NCBI GenBank assembly: GCA_030272155.1
Contig: CP126196.1
Coordinates: 1,426,001-1,490,000 of the forward strand
Reading direction: 5' to 3'
From: Tetradesmus obliquus
Taxonomy: Eukaryota > Chlorophyta > Chlorophyceae > Sphaeropleales > Scenedesmaceae
Length of the DNA: 64,000 bases
Shown here in pieces: positions 1 to 10,884 of the stretch. The notes beneath the pieces are model-generated. The model saw nothing but the letters and a program-made list of their open reading frames with translations. It made no database searches and was not told the DNA's origin. Position numbers and translations under genes: made by a program. The first letter of the stretch is position 1. Each line of letters begins with the position of its first letter.

Positions 1-260
1 CTTTCTAACGGACGTGCTGGCGGTGCTGCCTGTGGTGTATCAGGTGGGGGCACCACGCCTGTATGTTGGGAGCTATCACTGCTGGTGGTGCAGCAGCTGC
101 GGGAAGCACCACGCCTGTGCACTGCACAACAATGCTGCCGGTGTTGTCGCAGGTAGGTGGGGAGCACTGGGCGCTGTCATTGCACCCGACATTGCTGCTG
201 TGCTGCCGCCGGCCAAAGTTACGCTGACTGGTGCTCTGTTGAAACAGAACTGTTGCTTGC

Positions 261-330
<70 letters not shown>

Positions 331-3300
331 AGATCGTGATGGTCAGCGGGCGCATCGCCAACTACTGGGCCAACCGCTGCCTGACCTTCACCATGCTGCT
401 GCGGCTGCTGCGGCTGGCTGCGCTGATGAAGGTGCTCTTTGTGGACAGCCTCATCACCAGCGGCAGCAGCGGGCTCTCAAGGTGGGCGCGCTGAGAGCGT
501 CGACATTTCTTTGTTGGTTGGGCGGGCCCTGGCTCACTCTGGCTGTTTTGCATGCCAGTGAGTCAACAGCCTCATCACCAGCGGCAGCAGCGGGCTCTCT
601 CGGTGGGCGAGGGTGCATACAATGGCTCCAATCGTTGCTGTGTTTCGCTTGTGGCAGAGGTGTACTCTGGCTTGATCCTGGCGGTGAGTGGACAGCCTTA
701 TCACCAGCGGCAGCAGCGGGCTCTCAAGGTGGGCGAGGGTGTGTTTCCGATTTGATCCACCTCATGGGATGGGCTCTGCCGGAAACGTTAATAGCGGCAG
801 CAGCGTGTTACCACGTTTAGCCAGTTCGGCCGCGCATCCTAAGGATGTGAAAGGCTGGGGCATGGCATGTTTTGCGTGAGTTTGCCTGCTCTGGCGCGCC
901 ACGTCAGCTTCATGAAGGTCCTCTTCATACCAACACTGGTGTCCTCTTGCTCATCCTGGCGGTGAGTGGACAGCCTCATCACCAGCAGCAGCAGCGGGCT
1001 CTCAAGGTGGGCGAGGGTGCATTATGCTGCAACAGCTGCTGTGAAAGACAATTTTGTACAGCTCCTTGACTCCCAAGAGCTCGCTGGAATCATTCATGCT
1101 GGCAACCTGCTGCTTCCTTGCAGGTATGTGTCAGTGCTGGGCCAGTATGCGCTCATCGCGCTGTACGCTGCGGCTGTGCTTGTGCACAACCTGGCCTGCC
1201 TGGCGTGGCTGGTTGCCCTGATGGAGGGCCCAGAGACCAGCTGGTCAGCCCATGTGGAGTGGGCCAGCCAGGGGCCCGGCCAACACATACATGTTAAATG
1301 GGCTTGCCATAACACTGCTGCTTGTGCTTACATATGTGTGATCCCCTGTGCAGGTACGTGTCAGTGCTGGGGCAGTACGCGCTCATTGCACTGTACGCTG
1401 CCGCTGTCCTTGTGCACAACCTGGCCTGCCTGGCCTGGCTAGTAGCACTAATGGAGGGCCCTGAGACCAGCTGGGCAGCCCATGTGGAGTGGGCCAGCCA
1501 GGGGCCCGGCAGCCTGCCGCACTGCCAGCCTGCTGAGCAGTACCTGGCGGGGCTGTACTGGGTGTTCACAACAGTCACAACAACAGGATACGGTGCGCGG
1601 GGAAATCCAAAAGCCCGGCCGTGTAGGGTTGGGCGTGCAGTGTATGTAATTTGTGTTCAGTTTGGAGGCAGTGTACTTGGCTGGGCTGTACTGGGCGTTT
1701 ACGACTGTGACAACGACAGGATATGGTGCGTTGGGTACAATGCTGAAGCAGCCATGAAGGGTGGGACACATGTGTGCATGTGATTTGCATGGACGCAGCG
1801 TGCCTGGCGGCGCTGTACCGGGTGTTCACAACGGTCACAACAACGGGATACGGTGGGCAGGGGCAGGTGGATGAGTCACTTGCACTAGCTGGTGTGTGAT
1901 GTAGTGCCTGTGGCAGGCACTGTGTAGGTTGATAACAGCACGTGAAAGGTGCGTTGTTTGGGATTAAGTTGCGTGAAAGCAGCGTACCTGGTGGGGCTGT
2001 ACTGGGTGTTCACACCCGATACAATCACAGGTTACGGTGCCTGGAGAAAGGTGGCTGAGCTGGCTGGGTGAGGTAGCGCTGGAGGCGGGGCCATGTAGGA
2101 GTGATCAAGTAAAAGTTGTCTGTTCTGTGTGAAGTTGCCTGGAAGCAGTGGATGTAATGTAATGTCTTGGGCAGCCCATGTGGAGTGGGCCAGCCAGGGG
2201 CCGGGCAGCCTGCCGCACTGCCAGCCTGCTGAGCAGTACCTGGCGGGGCTGTACTGGGTGTTCACAACCGTGACAACAACAGGATACGGTGCGTGGACCA
2301 CGATGCTGCGCATGTGCTCTGTGTATAGTTGAGAGCCAGTGTACTTGGCTGGGCTGTACTGGGTGTTCACAACTGTGAAAACGACAGGGTACGGTGCGTG
2401 GGGGCAGCGGGATGAGTGACTTGCACTAGCTGGTATGTGGAGTAGCGCAGGAGGTAGGCACGTTGCAGGGTTGAAGACGTAGAAGATGTGTGTTTTGTGC
2501 TTGAGTTGTGTGAATGCAGCGTAACTGGCTGGGCTGTACTGGGTGTTCACAATTGTGACAATGACATGTGATGGTGGTGGGAGCAGGGGGGTGAGTGGCT
2601 GGGGCGAGCGTGCTGCTAGCAGCTGAGCCAATGCTGTCCGCTGGGCATGTAGAGGAGCGCCTTTTGTTGCAATGTGCTGCATTCCACGCTGCCCTTATTC
2701 GCACCGGCCGGCAAACATCCTGCAAACGATCTGCGCCGCATGCTGTGCTACCAGATGTGGTCTGCGCAGGCGCGACATTTTGCCCACCACCACCCTGGCT
2801 GTGCCGCTGCAATCGCAACATCCTGCCCGATCTGCGATGTTTCCTCCCCCTATGAGCCTCTCGTTGGCTCCTGACTGGGGTTCCCACTCCTCGTTGAGTG
2901 GAGCATGTAATGTAATGTAATGTAATGCATTCATTGCCACACAAGTTTGTGCTGCACATTGCTGCAGGCGACATCCTGCCCACCACTCGCTTGGAGATGG
3001 TGCTGGCCATGCTGTTCATGCTGTGCGGCTTGCATGTTGTTTTGACATTGCACTGCAACCCTCATCTGTTTCAGCATTGTGCAACACTGTCACATCCTGC
3101 GCCGCACGTTGTGACAGGCGACATCCTGCCCACCACCCCATTAGAAGTGTTGCTGGCCATGCTGTTCATGCTGTGCGCCTTGCATCGTGTCGACGTGAAT
3201 TTCAACCCTGCACTGCAATTTTCTTCTGTGTTGTGGTTTGTGTAGGCGACATCCTGCCCACCACCCCTTTAGAGGCGGTGCTGGCGATGCTGTTCATGCT

Positions 3301-6236
3301 GTGCGGGGTGAGCATGGTGGCGCTGCTGATCGGGTCCATGACGGAGCTGCTCACGCAGGCCACGAGTGATGCGCGGCGCGCACACGCGCTGCGGCAAAAG
3401 ATGACAGAGGTGCGGCCATATGAATAATGCGGCTGTATGGATGTAACAACTAGCCCTTGTGCTTGCCTTTGAGCATCATGGCGCGCGCCCGCGCTGCGGC
3501 AGAGGACGATAGAGGTGTGGCGGGAAAAAAACATTTGTGTTTGTTTTAAAACTTGCATTTCAGCGCTGCTGATCGGGTCCATGACGGAGCTGCTCGCACA
3601 GGCCACCAGCGATGCGCGGCGCGCGCATGCGCTGCGTCAAAAGATGACAGAGGTGCGGCCATATGGGTATTGTGGCTGTATGGATGTAGCAACATGCATT
3701 TGTGCTGGCCTTTGAGCTTCATGGCGTGCGCCTGCGCTGCTGCAGAAGATGACAGAGGTCTCGCGGGAAGGGCAGTTTTTTTCAACTTGCATTTGAACTT
3801 GCGTGGTGGCGCTGCTGATCGGGTCCATGACGGAGCTGCTCACACAGGCCACTAGCGATGCGCGGCGCGCGCACGCACTGCGGCAGAAGATGACAGAGGT
3901 GCGGCTGTATGGATGTAGCAACATGCACATGCAATTACCTTTGAGCTTCATGGCGCGCGCCCGCGCCGCGGCAGAAGATGACAGAGGTCTCGCGGGATGG
4001 GCAGTTGGTGTTGTTTTTAAACTTGCATGTAAAATTGCATGGTGGCGCTGCTGATCGGGTCCATGACGGAGCTGCTCACACAGGCCACCAGCAACGCGCG
4101 GCGCGCACACGCGCTGCGGCAGAAGATGACAGAGGTGCGGCTGTTTGCATGTGACAACTGTATTTGCGCTCGTGCATGAGCTTCATGGCGCACGTCCGCG
4201 CTGCGGCAGAAAGATGACATAGGTGTGGCGGGAAACACATTTGCGTTTGTTTTTGAACTTGCCTTTCAGCGCTGCTGATCGGGTCCATGACGGAGCTTCT
4301 CACACAAGCCACCAGCGATGCACGGCGTGCACAAAAGTGACAAAGATGCGGCTCATTCATTCATGAGTTGTACTTGAAGTTGCATTCGTCTTTGCAGTTC
4401 CACACACAAATGGCTTGACCCGTGATGCCTATGTTGAAACGCTGCTAATCCACGTCTCACTGTTCGCCTGTGCTTGACCCTGATCCAGGTGGATGAGTGG
4501 GTGTCGCGCCGCAACATCCCCAGCAAGCTTGCCCGAGCCATCACCAACTACTACAAGTGAGCCACAGCTATGGTGTTTGGTGACTTCAAGACAGCCATAT
4601 GTTGATCAAGCTGCAGCACAGTACAATGTACGGTGTATCTGGCTGTCTTCATATCTTTATGCACTTGACACGGACAGCCAGCTCTTCTGGCCCTTACTAC
4701 AAGTACCTGCACAAGCTTGGTGCTGTTGCTTGATGTGTATGGTCGCTGAGCTGCTGCTGTGGTTGCCTTCCAACTTATAACGGCCACCATGCTGCTGCTG
4801 CTGCTGCTGCAGCCAGGTGTGGCTGCGCCACAGGGAGCACCCCACGGAGGCGGCCATACTGTCAGAGCTGCCCACCTCGCTGCGGGGCCGCGTGGCCACA
4901 CACATCACACAGGGTGAGCGTTTTACAAACGTTCATACATTGTCACACATTGTCATCTGCTGCTTGCCTGTCAAGCCAGCTTTGCAGGTGCGAATGGCTC
5001 CGATACATCATGCACAAGGCTCCGATACATCATGCACAAGGCTGCGCTTACTGCACATGCGGAAGCATCAGCAGAATGCATGCAGTGCTCTTTCCTGCGC
5101 AACATCATGTGCTGCTGCTCCTGCTGCTGCGGCTGCCCCCCTGCGCACACACTGCGCTGCAGGGCTGTTAGATGTCCTCACTGTCATGCAGGGCCTGGAC
5201 CACATAAGGGCTGGACCACGTGTTCACACACTGCGCTGGTGCTGCTGGTGCTGCTGTATGCATGCCTCCATGTGTGTGCCTGCACTGCAGGGCTGCTGGA
5301 TGGCCTCACTTCACGCAGGGGCTTGACCACGCCGCAACGCTTGTGATCTTGTGTAGCGCACAGCACTTGCAACAGCAGATGCCCATCATGGATGCTATTT
5401 GTGTGCCTGCGCTGCAGGGCTATTAGATGGCCTCACTGTCATGCAGGGGCTGGACCATGCAGGGGCTGGACCATGTGCTTCCCCATGTTCACACACTGCG
5501 CTGTTGCTGCTGGTGCTGCTGTATGCATGCCTCCATGTGTGTGCGTGCGCTGCAGGGCTGCTGGATGGCCTCACTGTCATGCCGCCTGCTTGCTGTCTTC
5601 ATGGGGTTTATTCTTGTCAGGTGATATTGCTGACGCACATGGTTGCTGCTGCTGCCGCTTACGTGTGTGCCTGCGCTGCAGGGCTGTTGGATGGCCTCAC
5701 TGTCATGCAGGGGTTGGACCATGCCGCACGCGAGGACCTGGCAGGGCGGCTGGTGCCCGTTGAGGTCGCGCCAGGTGCGTTGACAGTTGTTTTGGGGCAG
5801 CTCACTCCGGGTTACATGAGTTATCACTTAGCGCTGCACACTCCTGTGCATTGTCAAGACGTGAGCTGGCATCTCCACCTGCTCTGCGTCATGCAGCTGG
5901 CACTGGCTGCATGGTAGCAAAGCTGTACTTTTTTCATTGCTGCTGCTACTAACAGCTGGCATGTGTGCTGCTGCAATGGCATGGCCCTGCGCATCAAGTT
6001 TGAGAAGCTTGCATGCAGTGTACGGCGGCACTGCTGCTTGCAGCTGCAGTGGCGCTTGATGTGGCCCCGCCTCTGGATGCTGCCCGTCAATTACGTGCAC
6101 TGCCAACTGCCTGTTATGCTGCTTGCCTGGCCTGCTGCTGCTGCTGCTGCTGCTGCTGGGTCAGGCCACGAGCTGTGCAGGGAGGGTGACGAGGCAGACT
6201 GCCAATTGCCTGATTTGCTGCCTGCCTGCCTGCCTG

Positions 6237-6277
<41 letters not shown>

Positions 6278-6646
6278 ATTTCCAGGCCACGAGCTGTGCA
6301 GGGAGGGTGACGAGGCTGACTGCCTGTGGCTGCTGCAGGAGGGGGAGCTGCTGTGCATACGCGGCAACACACAGGTGCGCGGTCCTATGCATCATCTGCT
6401 GTGTCCATGTTTGTTCATCCGCAGCAACTCGCAGGTGCGCGGCGGTCTAGTGCATTATGTGATGTGCCTCTTTTCTGGCCGTGAATCCTGATTGCCTATG
6501 ACCTAGTTGCTGTGGATCCGCGGCAACACACAGGTGGGCAGCGCATGCATGAGGCGTTGGCGGTGTGCCGCATTCTTGCTGCTATCATCAGTGCATGCAA
6601 AGGGCTGCGGCGGTGTTCATGCATGACACACATACATACTGTTGCC

Positions 6647-6684
<38 letters not shown>

Positions 6685-8401
6685 AGGTGGAGCTGCTGGC
6701 CCCTCCACGGCTGCTGGGCGAGTACTGCCTGCTGGCTGATGAGGCCCCGGAGCTGTGCTACAGGCCAGCCACGCTCAGGTGCGTACGCATGCATGATGCT
6801 CTTTTGGCTCCCTGCCCGTGGCTGCTGTTGGCCGCAATATTCATTCATTCACCGTTCTGTGGCAATCAAATCTCACCGGCGTGTGCGCCCCTGTGGCATG
6901 CTGTGCAGGGCCCTGTCCAGCTGCCAGCTGTGGCTGCTGTCACTGCGTGAGCTGCACACACTCATGGTGCACCAGCCAGGCCTGGCAGAGCGCCTGCTGG
7001 CAGCACATGCGACTGCGTTTCTCGCTGCTCTGCCGCACTGATGTCTGGCTGCTGCCACGCCATCACTTCCGTGCGCGTGGCGCTTGCCTGTGGCCTGCTG
7101 TTGACCACAACCATACTATCCTATCCTCTACTACAATGGTTCCCTGTATGTAACCGCACCCGTGGCATGCTGCGCAGGGCGCTGTCCAGCTGCCAGCTGT
7201 GGCTGCTGTCATTGCGTGAGCTGCACACATCAATGGTGCAAGGTAAAAGTTCCCCTACCTGCCATGCCGTGCCTTTTCATGCTGTGCAGGGCCCTGTCCA
7301 GCTGCCAGACGTGGCTGCTGTCATTGCGTGAGCTGCACACGTGCCTGTGGCCTGTTCAGACCATAATATACTCCCTGCATCCCCTGGGTGCGCCCCTGTG
7401 GCATGCTGTGCAGGGCGCTGTCCAGCTGCCAGCTGTGGCTGCTGTCTCTTCGTGAGCTGCACACACTCATGGTGCACCAGCCCGCCCTGGCAGAGCGCCT
7501 GCTGGCAGCAGCTCGCCAATATGTGGCTGTGCACACATACCTGCTGCCAGCCAGCAGAGGCAGCTCAACAGGAGGGGCACAGCAGCAGCAGCAGCAGCAG
7601 CGGCAGCAGCAGGTGGGGCCAGGTGCTGTCACTGGCAGGCTTTCGCACCACAGCTTGCCAGCAGCTGCGGCTGCAGCAGCAGCGAAGCAGGCGGTTGCAG
7701 CAGCTGCTGCAGCGGATGCGGCAGGGCAGCCGGCAGCAGCTGTGCGGTCGAGGCAGCTGGCGGCGCGGTCCGTGCCGCTTCGTGTTGCTGCTGCTGGCGG
7801 TAGGCTGCGTACAGCTGGTGCTGCAGCAGCAGCAGCTGCAGGCGTCACTGGCGGCGCCAGGGATGCCACTTGGCTGCCGCATGCATTCAGTGGGGTTCGA
7901 AAGCCCTCCCTGGCCGCCCGATCAGTGCCGGCTGCTTCAGTGGTGCATGGCAGTGGAGTGCCTTTAACTGGTTTGCCTAGGTATGCCACTGTCAGTGGCG
8001 GCAGGTTGGCGACTGGCTTAGCTGACAGCAGCCGCGCAGCAGGTGATGCAGGCAATGCAGTAGCAGTAGCAGCAGCAGCAGCAGCACCTGGGGTTGGTGG
8101 CAGCAGTGTGGGCGCAGCGGTCGGAAGCAGCAGCAGGGCTGGCAGTGGAAGGCTGTCTGCTGCATCTGTGCCTTTGGCATATGATGCATCTATTGCCGGG
8201 GGTGGTGTGGCTACAGATGCACGTGCCTCCAGATGCATGCAGGACGAGCAGCAGCAGCAGCAGCAGCAGGGTGTGGGTGCTTACTTGGCCAATGTGCCGC
8301 CAGAGGTCGCTGGCGCAGACGCAGCAGCTTATTTTGATGTAATCGCTGACACAGAAGCAGCAGCAGCAGCAGCAACGGAAGATGAAGCATCGCAAGCAAC
8401 A

Positions 8402-8450
<49 letters not shown>

Positions 8451-8719
8451 GTGGTAGGCCTGGGGTGCGGCTCCGCACTGCTCAGCTGCAAAGCACAGCT
8501 GAGCTGGCCCCCCTGCCGCCAACCCAGCAACAGCAGCAGCAGCAGTTACAAGGTGCAGCAGTTGCCGCCTTGCTGTTCGCCAGAAGCTCCAGCACTGGGC
8601 AGCTGCAGCAGATCAGTGAGCTGGCCAGCCTAGATGAGCCTCATGCTGCGGCAGCTGCCCATGAGGCTGCAGCTGCTGCGCAAACTGCAGCCGAGGAGCC
8701 CCAGCATCCACGGCCATAA
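1..8719 (+). CDS. Voltage-gated K+ channel with cyclic-nucleotide-binding domain (5' end outside window)
   Basis: Plasma- or endomembrane potassium channel of the six-TM/CNBD class. Phase-consistent exons: 1-43, 333-481, 1354-1592, 3246-3409, 4489-4556, 4813-4913, 5682-5774, 6286-6374, 6687-6778, 7414-8719. The first exon gives the end of S2/start of S3 (FLTDVLAVLPVVYQ). Exon 2 holds an Arg-rich S4-like helix (LLRLLRLAALMKV). Exon 3 carries S5 and the pore ending TTVTTTGY, completed to GYGDI by exon 4, the K+-selective filter; exon 4 continues as S6 and C-linker. Exons 5-9 give the linker and a CNBD (REGDEADCLWLLQEGEL, then LLGEYCLLADE). The last exon adds about 430 residues of Gln/Ala/Ser low complexity to the TAA stop. 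S1, most of S2 and the start codon lie upstream of the window. Nearly every intron contains copies of its flanking exon edges. EAG/HCN/AKT-like subfamily is undecided. Confidence 0.93.
261..332 (+). repeat. (CTG)n run forming the 3' end of a channel intron
   Basis: About 24 uninterrupted CTG units end in CAG at the acceptor of the S4 exon (exon starts at 333). The triplet run stands where a polypyrimidine tract would be. The same arrangement recurs before many other exons in the window. Confidence 0.95.
563..1020 (+). repeat. Three donor-side copies of the S4 exon tail
   Basis: The end of the S4 exon (coding DSLITSGSSGLSR, then GTGGGCG) ends at 481 and recurs with its donor at about 563-613, 691-741 and 961-1020. 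The copies differ by a few substitutions and keep the GTGGGCGAGGGTG donor context. The last two share the flank GGTGAGTGGACAGCC. They lie inside the intron between the S4 and S5/pore exons. Confidence 0.9.
1123..1281 (+). repeat. Acceptor-side copy of the S5/pore exon head
   Basis: CAG acceptor at 1121-1123 followed by about 155 bases matching the start of the exon at 1354 (YVSVLGQYALIALY through WASQGPG). The copy stops before the pore loop, so it cannot replace the full exon. It lies after the donor-side copies of the upstream exon. Confidence 0.9.
1669..2580 (+). repeat. Six donor-side copies of the K+ channel pore exon tail
   Basis: Segments coding GLYWVFTTVTTTGYG-like peptides, each followed by a GT donor, end near 1727, 1852, 2037, 2288, 2395 and 2572; the real exon ends at 1592. 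The copy at about 2166-2288 is longer and includes the WAAHVEWASQGPG region. The filter is intact in the copies ending near 1727, 1852, 2288 and 2395 and decayed in those ending near 2037 and 2572. Most short copies begin just after a GCAG or CCAG, a possible acceptor. Confidence 0.92.
2750..3180 (+). repeat. Three acceptor-side copies of the GDILPTT exon head
   Basis: Copies of the start of the exon at 3246 (GDILPTTPLEAVLAMLFMLC), each preceded by an AG acceptor, at about 2954-3030 and 3105-3180, with a more decayed one at about 2758-2800. They directly precede the full exon. Confidence 0.88.
3480..4340 (+). repeat. Four donor-side copies of the S6/C-linker exon tail
   Basis: The tail coding ALLIGSMTELLTQATSDARR through KMTE plus its GTGCGG donor ends at 3409 and recurs ending near 3652, 3896 and 4134, with a decayed copy near 4340; spacing is about 240 bp. 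Between them lie shorter copies of only the last 40 bases (near 3480-3515, 3723-3757, 3953-3988, 4188-4223). The copies starting at 3564 and about 4270 have a TTTCAG acceptor directly in front. Confidence 0.9.
5150..5625 (+). repeat. Four acceptor-side copies of the CNBD-entry exon head
   Basis: CTGCAG acceptors followed by sequence coding GLLDGLTVMQGLDHA-like peptides occur near 5161, 5289, 5417 and 5560, ahead of the full exon at 5682. Spacing is about 120-145 bp. Two copies carry stop codons (TTAGATG), so they are decaying. Confidence 0.9.
6145..6215 (+). repeat. Acceptor-side copy of the CNBD exon head (HELCREGDEAD)
   Basis: (CTG)n and CAG followed by bases matching the start of the exon at 6286, including HELCREGDEADC; the match is lost after about 45 bases. 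Two short donor-side copies of the same exon's tail (GNTQ plus GTG) follow the exon near 6418-6445 and 6511-6540. Confidence 0.85.
6895..7345 (+). repeat. Three acceptor-side copies of the last channel exon head
   Basis: GTGCAGG or GCGCAGG acceptors followed by sequence coding ALSSCQLWLLSLRELHT start near 6908, 7181 and 7289, ahead of the full exon at 7414. The first copy runs on for about 110 bases (through LAERLLAAH). Confidence 0.9.
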
Positions 8720-8886
8720 GCAGGCAGAATTTATAAAAGGTGTCGTTACTGCGCGGCGATAAGGGTAACGTTCAATTGTTGCAAGGGTGATTTGAACTGT
8801 TCAGACCTAAGACCTACTGCTAAGGTGTCACCTCCCGGCAGCCGTGGGTTGCGCCTGCTCGACACACGTAAAGGGTGTTGTGTCAT

Positions 8887-8891
8887 TGTAA
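8887..8891 (+). promoter_or_regulatory. TGTAA poly(A) signal, K+ channel gene
   Basis: TGTAA lies 168 bases after the channel stop codon, a plausible 3' UTR length for a chlorophyte gene. A TATAAAA string near 8733, just past the stop, could belong to the next gene's promoter but is unproven. Nothing else was recognised between 8720 and 9063. Confidence 0.5.
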
Positions 8892-9063
8892 GAGTGAGAT
8901 GAGGGCGCTGGAATCTGAGCCCAAGCATGTACTGTTCTAGATCAACGACACACGCACGGAACATACGCTTTTCGGTCCTTGCCTGACGCATTTGACGAGA
9001 GAGGGTTACCTGGAGCCTAGGATGAAATAAAAAGAACGATTATAAAGTGCTTTACGACGCATC

Positions 9064-10227
9064 ATGGTGGCTAGACGGATCGTGCATGCCGTTCTGCTGC
9101 TGCTGTTGCTGTCCTGCCTTGGAGCGGTGAAAACGAAGGGACAACCCATCTTGTACAACACTTCATCGTCCAGGCAAGCAAAGTGATGCATTGTATATAC
9201 AACTACGTTGCCCTGCATGTTGATCAGCGTGCAGTTGTCATGGCACTTGCCAGCATCAGTTGCGGTGTACTGCACAGTAGATGCTGACAAAGCTGTGTGC
9301 AATGATACCTCCAACCAATCCCCAAGCGATCTTCCAATCCTTCACAATAACAGCTGATCTGCTTAGTAACTTTATAAACCAATTGTGCGCTGACCTGTGG
9401 CATGCCACCAGCAAAGAGCAGCGCTGTATGTGGGCGCCGCGTGGTGGTGCAGATGCCCCAGAGGGCACCTGCTGCTGCTGATGATGATCTGCTGCTTGCA
9501 GGGACCCCTCAAAGCTCAACATCCACCTGGTGCCCCACACGCATGATGACTCGGGCTGGCTCAAAACGTTCGAGCAGTACTACTGGGGCACACGCCAGGA
9601 CATACAGGTGCCCTTGCTCTCATATAATAACAGCGCACTCTATTGTCCAGACTTTCAGACCTTTTTTGAAATCCCTTTTTTTAAAGGACATTGAGCCTGC
9701 GCCCACACACAGCAACTCTCTGTCAACAGCCAGTGTTCAAGCAAACAGCTTGCTTGGTGATATGACTAAATGCAGGTGTTGGGTCGAGTTGGAGGTTATG
9801 AGGTGCAGGAGCGCTGACAGCAGCAATGCACACCTACGCAACCTCAAGCCCTTGCTGTGCTGATGTTCATGCTGATTGTGCATTGTTGCGCCATATTGAG
9901 TTACTGTTGCAATTCTGCGCCGCAGATGGCTGGCGTGCAGTACGTGATGAGCACTGTGGTGCAGGCGCTCCTGGACAACCCCCACAGGAAGTTCTCCTAC
10001 GCAGAAATGGTGGGCGCGTTTGGTGTCTTTGCAGCGCTTCTTGGTGCATGCACCCCTGCAGCATGCAGCTGCCATTTGTGCAGAGTGTCTGCATACGCTC
10101 ATGCAGGCATTACCACAAACCGTGTCGTGCATCGCCTTCGTACAGTTGCGTTGTGCTTGCACCACCTGCAGTTGCTGCTGTTGTCCTCTGTTCACCTGCC
10201 CAGCTCGCCGCCGCCACCACCACCTGC

Positions 10228-10284
<57 letters not shown>

Positions 10285-10476
10285 TGCTGCAGAGCTTCTT
10301 CACGCGCTGGTGGCACCTGCAGACTCCGCGCGTGCAGCAGCAAGTGCGGCAGCTGGTTGCCTCTGGGCAGCTGGACTTTGTCAATGGCGGCTTTGTGCAG
10401 CATGACGAAGCAGCAGCACATTATGCTGCAATGATTGACCAGACAACCCGAGGTCACCAGTGAGCCGGCAGTGCTC

Positions 10477-10522
<46 letters not shown>

Positions 10523-10850
10523 GGCAGCAGCAGCACGGTAACAGCAGAGGCGGTGGTGGCAGCAGTGGCAGCAGCAGCGGCGCTGCCTGGCTTTTTACAC
10601 GTTTGTTACTGCACCTTGTTGGTGTAATCGCGGCAGCTGTCACCTCACTCACACACATTGAGCTCTACTGCACCACCTGCACTCTCTTCACTGTTATCGC
10701 CTCAGGTTCCTCAACAACACATTCGGCTTTGTGCCGAAAGTGGCCTGGCAGATCGACCCCTTTGGCCACTCAGCCACGCAGGCGGCGCTGCTGTCGGCAG
10801 CGGCAGGCTTCGAGGCGCTATTCTTTGGGCGGGCTGATTACCAGGTGGGC

Positions 10851-10884
<34 letters not shown>

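Noticed and set aside
5-361. Poly-Ser, poly-Ala, poly-Leu and poly-Cys open frames over CTG/CAG runs throughout the window
   Set aside because: They are alternative-frame or antisense readings of triplet repeats with no conserved flanks.
3246-3409. Splitting the S6 exon at an internal GTGAGC near 3308
   Set aside because: Reading through gives a continuous S6 (FMLCGVSMVALLIGSM) and correct phases at both ends, whereas splitting leaves a phase that does not fit the next acceptor-bearing copy.
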